64,000 nt of DNA from Hysterium pulicare CBS 123377 (Eukaryota; Ascomycota; Dothideomycetes; Hysteriales; Hysteriaceae). The translations under genes and the position numbers were made by a program. This document shows, in pieces, positions 11,568 through 22,870 of the stretch. The stretch spans positions 62,001 through 126,000 of the forward strand of contig AJFK01000435.1 in assembly GCA_000467715.1 (NCBI GenBank), read 5' to 3'. Numbering within the stretch: the first letter of the stretch is position 1; every line of letters begins with the position of its first letter. The notes beneath the pieces were generated by a model, which saw nothing but the letters and a program-made list of their open reading frames with translations, made no database searches and was not told where the DNA came from.

Positions 11568-14500
11568 ATGGCGAGTCGCCACGCTGATACCGCGAGGCAG
11601 AATCGATACTATGATGACAGCCGCGACGGGCGTCGTAATTACAGCCGACGAGATGAGGATAGCTACCGACCCCGAGGGCCTAGGCGCTCCAGATCTCCAG
11701 ATAGAGAACGGCGCCGCAGCCGAGACAGGGACCGAGTGAGGGACCACCGTGATCGCTCACGAGATCGTCCCCGACATCGAGACGAGCGAGACCGAGACAA
11801 CCGCAAACGTGATGATTCACGAGACCGAGACAGGCGTCGTCGAGAGCGCTCACCTCGATCAGACCCCAGCATTAGACGTAGCGAGAACAAAGACGCCCCA
11901 AAGCAGTCCAACGCAAATAATGTCTCTGAGGAGGAACGAAAACAACAAGAAAAGCTAGCAAAAGTGGAGGCTTGGAAAGCGAAGATGGCCGCTTTGAAAC
12001 AGGGGAAGGGAGCGGATGGAAATGCCGCTACTCCTCCGGCGGCTCCTTCTCCTAAACCAGAGCAAACGCAAGTGAAAGCTGACGCCAAAACCAGTGACAA
12101 GAAGCCTAAGTCAAAGCAACCAAGTGCGAGCTTCAAAATAGATGATAAGGCCGCGGAGAAAGGGCCTCGTCCTGCAATTGCAAGTGTGGAGCGGAAAGCA
12201 GTGGTGAATGGAAGCCAAAAAGCCGGTATGTCCCGCTCTCCCATTTATATGTATAAGACCCTACTCACCGTGTGCCAAGTCTCCATTCCTGCTCAACCAA
12301 TTAGAGCGAGTGGAAACGTGAGCTCCTTCGGCTTGAAGGGAAAATCCAAGGCAGTCGTGGAGAAATCTGCCGCAAAGAGCTCCTTGTTCGACGACGAAGA
12401 AGTCACCCAGAAGAGAACACTGGAAAAGCTGCCCGATTTTGTCCCCGAAGAAGATCCAGTTGTTGAGGGCGAGGATGATGTCGGGGAGGGAGATATTGTG
12501 AGCGATGATGAGGACACTGCCGCAGCTCAATTGGCCGCTGCCGAAAAGCGACGAGATGAGGCCAATAACGAAGATGTTGAAATGCTCGAATCATCAGCTG
12601 CAACCGCTCTTCTTGAGCCTGCCGACGAAGCGATGGCCGAAGCCGAGGAGGTTGACCCTCTAGATGAGTTTATGTTTGGCCTTCAGGACCCAACGCCGGC
12701 CACTAATGGGGCGGAACCTCAAGGTGTGGCCATGTTCGGCGACGAGAATGAGGTTGACATGGAAGCTGTGGAAGGTGCCGATGATATCTGGGCGCTTACT
12801 AACAAAAAGAAAAAGAGAGAGATTCCAACTGTCGACCATAAGAAGGTTACTTATGAACCTTTCCGGAAGAACTTTTACGTAGAGCCTACTGAGATTCAAG
12901 AAATGACCAACGAAGAAGTGGCTGATCTTAGATTGGAACTTGATGGAATCAAAATCCGTGGAGGACCCAAGGGCAGAGATCTGCCTAAACCTAGTAAGTC
13001 CTCTCTGTCCCTCTACTTCATTTCAGTCCGATACTGACAACGTAGTCCAAAAATGGGGACAAATGGGACTCTCTGCTCAGACACTCGAAGTTCTGCGCAA
13101 CATTGGCTATGAGAAACCAACCGCGATTCAATGCCAGGCTATTCCCGTGGCCGAATCAGGACTCGATATGATCAGTGTAGCCAAGACAGGATCCGGAAAG
13201 ACCCTAGCATTCGGAATACCTATTCTTCGCCACATCATGGATCAACGACCTCTATCAACCCAAGACGGCCCGGTTGTGCTCATATTAGCACCAACTCGAG
13301 AACTCTCAGTACAAATTGTGCGAGAATTGAGGCCCTTTCTAAAAGCATCATCTCTGAAAGCAGTCTGCTGTTATGGCGGTGCACCAATAAAAGATCAAAT
13401 AGGGGAGATCAAGCGTGGCGGGAACCATGTGCTCTGCGCAACACCGGGTCGCTTGATTGATCTTCTCGCCAGCAACCAAGGTCGAGTTCTAAACTTCAAG
13501 CGCGTAACGTATGTGGTTTTGGATGAGGCGGACCGCATGTTTGATATGGGTTTTGAGCCACAAGTCATGAAGATTCTCGCGAACATTCGTCCTGATCGAC
13601 AAACAGTCCTCTTCTCCGCAACCTTTCCAAAAAATATGGAATCATTAGCCAAGAAGATACTCTCAAATCCCGTGGAGGTAATTGTGGGTGGCCGGAGCGT
13701 CGTCGCTCCCGAGATTACGCAGATTGTCAGAGCCGTGTCCCCTCAGCAGAAGATGACCGAGGTTCTCCGCTACATGGGTGAGCTATTCATGAATGATGAA
13801 GACGCGCGTGCCCTAGTCTTCGTGGAGAGGCAAGAAACCGCAGAAGATCTTCTCAAGGAGATTATGGATAAAGGCTATCCATGCAATTCTATTCATGGGG
13901 CCAAAGATCAGGTGGATCGTACAGACGCCATCGCTGATTTCAAATCAGGAGCTCTTCCGATTCTGATTGCCACATCTATCGCCGCACGTGGTCTCGATAT
14001 CGCCCAGCTAAAACTAGTCATAAACTATGATTGCCCAACTCATTTGGAAGACTACGTTCACAGATGTGGTAGAACCGGGCGAGCTGGCCAAACAGGAACT
14101 GCAGTTACACTCATTGAGGATCCAAACCAAGAGCGATTCGCTGTTCATATCGCCAAAGCTCTCAAGCAGAGCGGACAGCCAATTCCCGATGAGCTTCAAA
14201 AGATGGTCGACTCTTTCATGGCTAAGGTTGAGGCTGGTACGGAGAAATGGACTGGGTCTGGCTTTGGTGGTAAGGGTTTGGAGAGGTTGGACGCGGAGAG
14301 GGAAAAGGAGAGGTTGCGTGAGAAAAGGGCTTACAAGACTGGGGATGACAAAGAGGAAGAGGAAGAAGAGAAAGAAGAGGACGACTTCAAGATCCAAAGT
14401 GCGTCTGCTCCGGCGCCTACTCCAGCACCTGCGCCTGCTGCTATGCCAGCCATGCCATCAAATCTACCCGACCTAGACGCCGAGATCGTTGTTAAGAGAA

Positions 14501-15009
14501 CGGAGAGGCCGGCCGCTGAAAGTGGGAATGCCTTCGATAAACTGGATAAAGTGAAGCAAGCTGCAGCGCGAATCGATGGGCGACTGAGCAGGAAGAACAT
14601 GATCCATCCGGGGCAACCGATTGATAACAAAGGTCCTGATGCCGGCGCTTTTCACGCAACCGTGGAAATCAATGATTTCCCACAGAAAGCTCGTTGGGCT
14701 GTCACAAACCGGACCAATGTCGCCAAGATTCTCGAATCTACCGGTACCTCGATTACTACCAAGGGCAATTACTATGGTGCTGGCTCGCAGCCAGAAGGTG
14801 AGAACATCACCCAATTACTTTTTTGGAACGGTACTAACTGCATAACAGAGGGCCAACAACCTAAGCTTTATATTCTTGTAGAGGGAGAAACAGAGAATGT
14901 CGTTGCTTCTGCTATGAGGGAGTTACATAGGCTCCTGAAGGAGGGGACATTGGCGGCGAATGACGCTGACACCAGGGCGCCAGCCAGTGGTCGTTATAGC
15001 GTGGTCTGA
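11568..15009 (+). CDS. PRP5: Pre-mRNA-splicing ATP-dependent RNA helicase Prp5
   Basis: A DEAD-box ATPase that remodels U2 snRNP so it can pair with the branch site (prespliceosome formation). The N-terminus is rich in Arg/Ser/Asp/Glu. A conserved acidic and linker region follows ([19 protein letters not shown]). The helicase core has the Q motif ([13 protein letters not shown]), motif I AKTGSGKT near residue 503, DEAD near 616, SAT, and [10 protein letters not shown] near 795. The C-terminal part is low in complexity, then ends in a conserved KH-like segment. Four exons fit: 11568-12225, 12280-12993, 13046-14797 and 14849-15009, giving 1,094 aa. Introns 1 (54 nt) and 3 (51 nt) are multiples of three with no stop in frame; intron 2 (52 nt) is not. 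Intron 3 has a perfect TACTAAC branch site. Intron 1 is the least certain. Confidence 0.95.
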
Positions 15010-15715
15010 TCCCTATTCCGAATACTTCGCCAGTTAGGACAGTCGGATGCGGCTGAAGCCAACCGCCGGACGTATGGGTACTTACGGTATGTGTCTCTTT
15101 TTTCTTTCTTACTTTCATGTAATGCTTTGCGGCGGTTGTTAAAGCGGTGTCGGTGGTTGGTCTGCAACATTGACTAAGATTTGACCGAAGGTCTAGGGGA
15201 GATTGGCAGGTCGACGGGGTTGAGTGTATGACCTTGCGGTTGAGGGAAATTGCTAGCGATAATGGAGCATGCAAGAGCGGATGATTAAGGATTCCGGTGG
15301 AGTGATCATATGAAGTCTACCATGCTGAAGGAATAGAATGGCCGACGAATTGAGAGATGTTTTCTCCAGATGCACTTATAGGAGGTTGTTTTAGGAAGAT
15401 GAGAGAACAGCGTTGAGATGGAAGAGGCAAGTGTTGCATTCACTGCGGAGATTTTCTCCCTTCCGTTGATATGTGTAGTGCAGAACTATTACCGTCAGTG
15501 CGGTTTGTCACATATGGGATGTTTCTCAAACGCCACAAGAGGTTCTCTGAGTAGAAGGCTCAGTCCCGCTCGTTACGCTAGAGCATAACAATCCGTTACG
15601 AGCCTGCTTCAGTTATCGAATTGTAATTTTTGGCAATATCTCGAATCCATATGAACACCCAATCAGTCGCCATGCTTAAATGACATCAAGCCCATGCCGT
15701 GAAACCGAATGCTAC
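15010..15715. other. Convergent 3' intergenic region
   Basis: This lies between the PRP5 stop and the stop of the small minus-strand gene. It holds 3' untranslated sequence. An open frame at 14912-15274 (minus) overlaps the PRP5 end and has no support. Nothing else is seen. Confidence 0.55.
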
Positions 15716-16186
15716 TCAATTGTAATTCCTCGCCTCAGTAGCGGCGTCGGCATCTCGAGCAGCCCTGTTCTCCCAACTCGCCTGCTCTAAAGTCTGACTC
15801 CTTGTCTGCTTCTTTTGCTCATCCAGCTTCTTTCCTAGTGACCCTGACCCCGAGGTGTTCTGCGCCCTGGCCTACGATCAATCAAGCTGTCAGCGCATGT
15901 TCTTCTAGGTGCATCACATCCACACTGTCATCGACATAGGTATTGGCGCATTGCTCCTTTTGTGTCTTGGTTCACGCACCTCAGCTGCCTTTGCCGCTGC
16001 AGATCTCGGATCATGGTCGCCTCTCTCTGATGCTCCGCCGACTGTTCGTCCTTGGCTTTGCGAGGTGGTACTTATCTTCGGCGGAACTGATGCGCGCGCA
16101 TTCCCTTTTGGCGGAGGTGCTGAGGCTAAGGTACGGCCTGGACCGGCAAAGTTGTCTTGGGATTGCTTGCCGCAGAGGTTGCCCAT
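15716..16186 (-). CDS. Small conserved fungal protein with N-myristoylation-type start
   Basis: A two-exon gene: 16186-15980 (69 codons, ends phase 0 at GTGCGT) and 15871-15716, 120 aa, with a 108-nt intron. The N-terminus MGNLCGKQSQDNFAGPGRTL has Gly2 and Cys5, the pattern for N-myristoylation plus palmitoylation, so membrane anchoring is likely. A GRTVGG segment partly echoes the early GPGRTL. It continues SAAAKAAEARAQNTSGSGSL, a basic GKKLDEQKKQTR stretch, and ends AARDADAATEARNYN. From memory I recognise this as a protein conserved across filamentous ascomycetes, but I know no function. It diverges from the zinc-finger gene. The second exon is too short to stand out as an open frame, so the gene is easily missed. 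Confidence 0.75.
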
Positions 16187-16805
16187 CGGGTGATGTTGAT
16201 AATGAGTGGGGTGGGGTGGAAGGAGAGAGCCGGAGGACGTGGGGAATGGAGGTGAGGCTGAGTTGGTAAAGCCAAGGCGATGAGACGGCGCCAAGATGCG
16301 TTTGTTCTTTCAAGACGGCGGAGATTGGTGATAGGTGACAGAATGAGAGCGGCGCGTTTGCTTACCTTGCTTACATGCAACTAACTGCTAGATTCAAGGG
16401 CTATGAATGGGCATGAGAAGACGTTGCGAGCCGTGGTGCTGTTGTTTAATAACTGTTCTAATCACCTGTCTGCGATTGGTTAGCAGGGCTTAGTAATTGG
16501 ACTTCGGATGAAAATCTTGGACGACGGCCCCGCCAAGGCACTTTCACGGGTTCAAAGAACACCTTCCGTAATACAAAACCTGCTACGGTATCCATATGCT
16601 TGTGATGTTGTGCGCTTAGGTAAAGTGCGTCTCTGGAAGAAATCTGACGCCGGTCGGCTGGCACTTCGAGGCGGGGGGCTTACATCTACAGTTGAGTACC
16701 TTGATGGCCTTCCAGTATATCCACCCATTCTTAAACTTTCGCTCTCGCTTTTTCTTCTGCCAGATCAAACAGAAACAGAACGTAAACCTCGGAAAGGCTG
16801 CTAAC
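16187..16805. promoter_or_regulatory. Divergent upstream region, myristoyl-type protein / zinc-finger gene
   Basis: About 620 bp between two divergent start codons, presumably both promoters and leaders. Open frames run through it on both strands but look like shadows. The zinc-finger frame is open back to 16692, so its true start could be a little upstream. Confidence 0.5.
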
Positions 16806-19141
16806 ATGTACCAACCAGGTGAACCACTAGACATTCCATGGGAGGAACTCCTCTGGACCGATCCCATGTTCTCACCACCTGCCACATCCGCAACTCTCTC
16901 CGGCAAGAAGCGCTGGGCGGACAACAAGGCTCTGGCCCATATTAATGCCTGTGAATTGCTACTCGAGTACCAAGCTGAACATATTGATCCACGGGACATT
17001 TGCTGTTGCACCTGTCCAGAGCAGCAGTCATGCTCTTCGCTGCCCGGACTGTCAAAACGCAGAGCTTTACCCCAGAAGGTTTCCGAATTCCACGATCCTA
17101 CTTCGCAACACTCAAGTTCGGATCTCCAATTATTGGCGAGTACTCCAGATGACTGTCTACGATCCTGTGACCGCTGTTACGTCGACAGTTCTTGCACCCT
17201 CCCCTGCCCAGGGGAGGAGAAATGCTCCGAGGACGACGCATGCTGGAATCCCACCTGCGAGATAGTACCGTGCATTGAAGAGTGTGCAGATCCGGAATGC
17301 ACAAAGACTTCTTGTCCCACCGAGCCTTGTTGTTGCCAACAGTGTGACGCCGTGCCCTGTCCTGTAGAAAATCCCGGAAACCCTTGTCATGTACTCCATT
17401 CGGGGCCTTCACTCTCAGGAGGGGAATACTGCAACGATAATCTCACACGCCATTTCCAGCATGACTACCAATTTTCTCACCCGTATCTACCGAGCCATAC
17501 TATTCAGCAGCGATTTCAAGGAGCTCCTCCGGCCAATGCTGCCTCAGGTGTGCGTAGCACCACTCCTCAGACTTCAGGTAGTGGCTCCACCACTGCTACT
17601 CCAGTTCTCTCCCCAGGTGACTACACATCTTTGGATGCTTTCAGTAGCCAGTCATCGCCTGCATTGGCATTTCAGGCTTCACAGAATTGTTTTCTCAACA
17701 CCCCTTTCGAGCATTGTCATATAGACCAATCTTGCTGTCATGGCTATCTCCGAGGTTGTGGAGAATGCCCACCGATACCCCAAGAGCATCTCGACCTGTG
17801 GAATACCGCCTTCTCCCGCCCCTCCGATCATTCACATCGCAACTCGTCTTCTATAAACATCTCCAACTTTTCTCATAACGCAATCGGGTCGCAGCAATCG
17901 ACGACTCCTGTGCCTACTATCCCTAGTACGTTACCTGAGCCCATCCTCGACTTTGGCGACCCTAGATCATGGGCCTTGATGAGCGCTCGAATTTTGGGCG
18001 ACCACTCAGCATCGATACTTGAGAACTTAACCAAATTGGATTACCTGGCATCTACCACCGGATTTTTGTCCTCTTTGAGAGACCCTCCACAGATACAGCA
18101 CAATACCAACATTCAAAGTTCATCTCAATATAGGTCCTCTTCGACATCTGCTGCAGCTAGTGCGTGGGCTAAACCTAGCCTATTGCCGACAGCACCGGGT
18201 ATGAGATCTGGGAGAAGAGAAACATTACACCAACGATACTCGTCGGAGATTAACTCATATATTGATGATACGAAGGCATCCGCTATAGAAGAGTCTAACA
18301 ATGCTTCAAATGAGGACGACAACAAGCTGTACATGTGCAGATGGAACTTGTCACCTCATGCGAACCCATGCTCCCAAATATTCAACGATGCCGAATCTCT
18401 CCACCGTCACATCAAGAGAGAACACGTTAATAAGCTGAACGGTCCGTGCTTCTGCCAATGGGAGGGATGCGATTCGGGGGACAGAGATTTCAGACAACGT
18501 TCTAAATTGAGTCGACATTTACTTGTCCATGCAGGATGTACGTTTCCTCATCAGCACTCATCCCATACATGACTACATAATATTGACCTTCGCCTTCAGA
18601 TAAACCCTACAAATGCGGCTTCGAAGGCTGCAACAAGACCTTCGCCACCAACCAAGCAAAAGACAATCATCAACGCACACATACAGGCAACAAACCCTAT
18701 GTCTGCGAGATCTGCGGCTACGAAACAACGACGCATACTCAATTGCGTAAGAAATCATTTTCCCCACCCCCCTCACTCGCTCCTATGAACATGGTTGTAC
18801 TGACCTAAATCTTCCAATGAATGACAGAAACCCACATTACTGCAGTTCACACAAAGGTGAAACGTAACCACTGCCGCTACTGCTCCTTCGCCTGCGCCGA
18901 TTCCTCCAATCTATCCAAACACGAGCGAACGCACAAGGCTCGGCCTTACCGCTGCTTGCACCCAGGTTGTCACTATAAGGCTGATTGCAGGTGGGAGAAT
19001 GTCAAGAGGCATTTTAGGAAGTCGGGCCACTGTCCCGAGTTACTTGTTGATGGAAGTGAGGCGCAGAGGATGTATAAGGAACAAGCTGCGGAGGAGGCGA
19101 GGAGGGAGGATGAGCGGTTGGAGCGAGCGATAAAGGGGTAG
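16806..19141 (+). CDS. C2H2 zinc-finger protein with Cys-rich N-terminal half
   Basis: A probable nuclear transcription factor. Exons 16806-18537, 18600-18746 and 18828-19141 fit by phase and give 730 aa; the introns are 62 and 81 nt. The C-terminal third holds about six C2H2 or C2H2-like fingers, including [33 protein letters not shown] and [20 protein letters not shown], joined by TGNKPY-type linkers. The first finger-like unit ([16 protein letters not shown]) is a divergent long type. Residues about 60-190 are unusually Cys-rich, with CC and CP pairs, and fit no classical domain I know. A long Ser/Pro/Gln-rich disordered middle follows. A C-terminal basic and acidic helix ([18 protein letters not shown]) ends the protein. 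The first ATG is somewhat uncertain because the frame extends upstream to 16692. Confidence 0.85.
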
Positions 19142-19753
19142 TGAGGTGAAAGGGTTGGGTTAGCTGTTTCGTATGTGGCGTGAACGATAAGAGGGAAGGC
19201 GATTTTGGCCGGGATAGGTACGGTTGATACCAGCGTTGCAAACTTTGCGGGAGGTAGGTGGTGTCTGCATGGGTGAAAATCATTTTGATGTTTGCATGAT
19301 TACGCATTGCATAGTTGATACGTTACTAATTTATTGAACTGAGTTAATTGAATGAAAAGCAGATGGGAAGAGGGCTAAAACTACGTTCACGTTCCCAGTT
19401 CCAAAAAGTCGAAGCATGAGGCGAACAACGAACCAGAGTCCATTTGTTACACAAGCAGCTACCAGATAGTCATGAGCTTTTTTAATTGATTCTTATTGAT
19501 CTCGTATTAGGAGACGCCAAACCTCTAGCTCCCCTCATTTCGTGCCAAATAAATGGCTGAATCCACAGAGACATACAGAATCCATCCCCCTTCTCCGATT
19601 TACTGTCATGTAGATCCGACGGCTTTTAGGTAGGTGTATAAGGTTACATTGCTGAACCCATGAGAAAGCGGCTTTGGAAAAACCCCGCGCAATGCAATGC
19701 TCCGTAAGAAAAAGAAAGAAGACAGACAGGGACACGACAACGCTAGCGAACGC
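19142..19753. other. Convergent 3' intergenic region
   Basis: This lies between the zinc-finger stop and the RPL35 stop. It contains the 3' untranslated regions only; open frames here are short and overlapping. Confidence 0.6.
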
Positions 19754-20599
19754 CTATGCCTTGACCGCGTATTTCCTCTGGGGGAAGTGTGTCTGCTTCT
19801 TCTTTTGCTTCTCGGTGGCGAGCGAGGCCTCGTGCTTGGTGAGTCGTCGGCGCATAGCTCGGGTCTGCTTGGGTCGGAGGTCGAGTGGCATATATCTGTG
19901 GGTTGGTTAGATATCAATTGGACGCTTCCCGTGCGGTGTGTGCCGCGAAATGGGGATCACGAACTTCTTGTTCTTGTAAAAGAGTCTGTAAGATGTTAGC
20001 AATGATCGGACTTCCGTCAAAACGGATTTAGAAATTACCTTAGTTGTGCGCGCTGGTTGGCATTTATGACGGTGAGAACGCGAGCAATCTAACAGTACAA
20101 TTAACATCTATCGGCGATTTGTCCCGGTAAGAGATGTAAACGTACACCCTTCCTGACATCGTGGATCTTGGTGAGCTTTGTGGATGCGCCTCCGGCAACT
20201 TTACTAGTCCTCAAGGTGATGAGTTCCCTGTACCAAAACCATTAGCAAACTCCATTCTAAAGAATCTCTTTCCTTTTATAAATAGACGTACGATTTCAGC
20301 TCTTGCAGCTGGGTGTGCAAATCCTCTTTCGACTTGCTCCAGAGCTGGCCTGTCTTCTACGGAGATTGTAAGTATTCGAGGCGATATTTGAAGATATTGG
20401 GCGTAGATGAGATTCGGTACGTACAACTTTGGACGACTGCAGAAACAAGGTTAGCATCCCATTCCAATTCAAGAGTCAAGAGTAGGTGGGTGTAATATAA
20501 GAGGTGAAGCGTGGAGACTGCCTGCAGTCCCAGGCTCGATTTGCCAGCGCAGAAACAAATGATCAAACTCAATGCAGCTACTGGAAAACAACGTACCAT
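19754..20599 (-). CDS. RPL35: 60S ribosomal protein L35 (uL29)
   Basis: A component of the large ribosomal subunit near the exit tunnel. Seven coding exons fit by phase: 20597-20599 (the ATG alone), 20425-20436 (12 nt), 20292-20356, 20146-20227, 20039-20088, 19965-19985 (21 nt) and 19754-19895. Together they give 124 aa, the normal L35 length. The protein starts [18 protein letters not shown], contains [19 protein letters not shown] and [15 protein letters not shown], and ends [14 protein letters not shown] through [10 protein letters not shown]. Introns are 160, 68, 64, 57, 53 and 69 nt; the first four have the donor GTACGT. The first intron begins directly after the start codon. It is head to head with GOS1. 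Confidence 0.95.
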
Positions 20600-20855
20600 A
20601 TTGACAGTATCTTGAGGTCCTAGGTGTTGGGGTTAGTTGGCGGTATCGCGTGTCGTCTGTTCGTCAAAGTTCGTGGTGTTGAGAATTCGAAAAGTGGGCG
20701 GGCTCGCTTACGGAGAAACTCCGCTTCCGAATCAAGGTCCGTGCGTAAATATCACGTGCTGACGACGTACCTACTTCCGTTAGGTACATCTTCATCGCTC
20801 GATTCAGAACAACTAGCTTCTACAACACAAGCACTGGACTCTATATTAGATCGAA
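20600..20855. promoter_or_regulatory. Divergent promoter RPL35/GOS1 with CACGTG element
   Basis: These 256 bp separate the two start codons. A palindromic E-box CACGTG lies at 20753-20758, inside ATCACGTGCT. Such sites are bound by bHLH factors (Cbf1 type) in fungi. Whether it drives either gene is inference. Confidence 0.45.
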
Positions 20856-21650
20856 ATGTCTTCTACGGGAGGTGGATGGGCGCAGCTGCGTCAACAAGCT
20901 CGTTCGTTAGAGACACAGGCGAGTAGACGCTATTTGGCGGAGTTTCGGGCATGATGCTAATGTCGAGGGTAGACGGAGACATTATTCCATACATATTCAC
21001 AATATGCGTCGATGACACACATACCTCCGAAGCCATCAGAGGAAGAGCAGAGAACAGAAGCACAACTCCAAGATATCCTAGAGAAGGTAACCCAATCATA
21101 CCCTCGCGGTGGTGCGTTTGAGCACTTGGATTAATCTTTGGCATAGAGAGAAGCCCTAATATCCCAACTCACCCGACTCCTCGATTCTGAATCTGCCCTT
21201 ACCTCCTCCGCCCTGAAACAAAATAACCTTGCTCGACACCGCGAAATCCTATCTGACCACCGCCGCGAACTTTCCCGTCTCAAATCTACGATAACCGATG
21301 CTCGCAACCGCGCCAACCTCCTCTCCAACGTTCGCTCCGACATCGATGCCTACCGCTCCTCGAATCCATCTGCCGCAGAAGCAGAATACATGCTTGACGA
21401 GAGAAGGAGAATCGACAACAGTCATACGATGGCGGATTCCGTGCTGAGCCAGGCATACGCTGTGAACGAGAACTTTGGATTCCAGAGAGAAACACTAGCA
21501 AGTGTGAACAGGAGAATCGTAGGAGCGGCGAGCCAGGTACCAGGGATCAATAGTCTGATTGGGAGGATTGGTGCAAAGAAGAGGAGAGATGGTATTATCC
21601 TTGGTAGCTTCATTGCTTTCTGTTTTCTCATGCTGCTGTGGTTCTGGTAG
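20856..21650 (+). CDS. GOS1: Golgi SNARE Gos1
   Basis: A Qb-SNARE of the Golgi acting in intra-Golgi and endosome-to-Golgi fusion with Sed5, Ykt6 and Sft1. Exons 20856-20918, 20973-21086 and 21147-21650 give 226 aa, close to yeast Gos1. It starts MSSTGGGWAQLRQQARSLET and continues TLFHTYSQYA. The SNARE helix region includes DERRRIDNSHTMADSVLSQA, and a C-terminal TM anchor (ILGSFIAFCFLMLLWFW) ends the protein. Intron 1 (20919-20972) begins with GC rather than GT (CAG then GCGAGT) and ends TAG, with a GCTAAT branch-like site. It is a GC-AG intron, and its phase and protein join are both right. No GT donor nearby gives a sensible join. Confidence 0.94.
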
Positions 21651-21835
21651 ATCTGGATTGATTTCGGACTGGAGCATGGCGTTGAGTATTAGCTGGATAT
21701 CCGCATAGGTTTTGGTCTCTCGTTATAGGCTATCCTTGGAAAATTGGGATGCCTGGTTTTGGTGCTGGCTACATTTTACTGTACTGTACAAATATTTTAA
21801 CGGTCATAGTCTTACAAGATCATACAAGACCACTT

Positions 21836-22870
21836 CTAAGATGCGCCCGCATTCGTAGCCTGCGCTTCAAGCTCCTCCTCCACGTTACCCTTCTCTACTG
21901 ACTTCTCCGCTGCTACCTTCTGGGTCTCGGCCTTAGGCTTTCTTGCATCTTCTATCAATCTTCTCAGCCCTTTGATCATGTTCTCTTTCTCCTCCCCTTC
22001 CGCATTTCCACTCGCCGCCCACCGAATTTTACAGTCTCGATCCAATAAATATACGTAGCCCACCCTCCCATTCATCAGCCCAATCGTCTCCCGAATAAGA
22101 TCGCTCACTCCTTTCCTCACAATGAAATATTTCCCCCACTCCTCCTTGTCCCTCTGGGCCCTTAGTCTGTAATGAAATAGCCTCAATATCCAAGCTTTGA
22201 CAGTATTCTCCTCAATATTGACATCCACTCGCTGAACAATGTCCTTACTGTCAGCAAGTACGGATTGCAGCTCAGTATTCTGTTTTTTCCCAATGAACGT
22301 GTTCACTTGCGCCTCTCCCCATGCACTACTAAATATACTAACAACCGAAACTTTCCCTCTCAGCACCTCTGTCGTATCCTCTTCCTTCTCCGCCTCCAGT
22401 GTCGTCCCCCGCAGATTCGGAAAATAAAGCGCGGCCTCACTTTTAAATATCTTCGGGTTCGCGAAAAATGTCTTCCCCTTGTGATATTTCATATTCGTGA
22501 AATCACGGAAGTAAGATTTGCTCATCTTCTTTGCCAGTGCATTCCGTCGCTCGAGATGTTTGTCCCAGTTCGTTAAGTCTTTGCGGCGTTGGCGCAGAGT
22601 ACGGGAGTCGACGCCTGTGTTGTCGCCGCTTTGGGGAGGCGTAGGAAAACCAATTGGGCGACCGAGGGGTTTTGGAATGAACTCTTCATCTTTTTGGGAG
22701 GGTTCAGAGGTGGGAGGGTTTGGGGATGTTGAGGATGCGCGGAGGATGAGGGCGGAAGAGAAGGGTCGGGTAGGCGTGCGGAGAGCATGCCTTTGGCATT
22801 GGAAGCATAGCTCGGAGCTAGAGAGAAGTAAAGAGCGGAATTGGAGGAGCAGTGACGGCTTCAACATCAT
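21836..22870 (-). CDS. ATP10: Mitochondrial ATPase complex assembly factor Atp10
   Basis: An inner-membrane protein that helps assemble Atp6 into the F0 sector of ATP synthase. Single exon, 344 aa from ATG 22870. The N-terminus is basic, Ser/Leu-rich and lacks acids for about 50 residues (MMLKPSLLLQFRSLLLSSS), as expected for a mitochondrial presequence. The conserved core is thioredoxin-fold-like, with YFPNLRGTTL, SVVSIFSSAWGEAQVNTFI and GYVYLLDRDCKIRWAASGNA. The tail is Glu/Lys/Ala-rich. Its stop is 185 bp past the convergent GOS1 stop. Confidence 0.94.
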   Translation of the reverse strand: MMLKPSLLLQFRSLLLSSSELCFQCQRHALRTPTRPFSSALILRASSTSPNPPTSEPSQKDEEFIPKPLGRPIGFPTPPQSGDNTGVDSRTLRQRRKDLTNWDKHLERRNALAKKMSKSYFRDFTNMKYHKGKTFFANPKIFKSEAALYFPNLRGTTLEAEKEEDTTEVLRGKVSVVSIFSSAWGEAQVNTFIGKKQNTELQSVLADSKDIVQRVDVNIEENTVKAWILRLFHYRLRAQRDKEEWGKYFIVRKGVSDLIRETIGLMNGRVGYVYLLDRDCKIRWAASGNAEGEEKENMIKGLRRLIEDARKPKAETQKVAAEKSVEKGNVEEELEAQATNAGAS

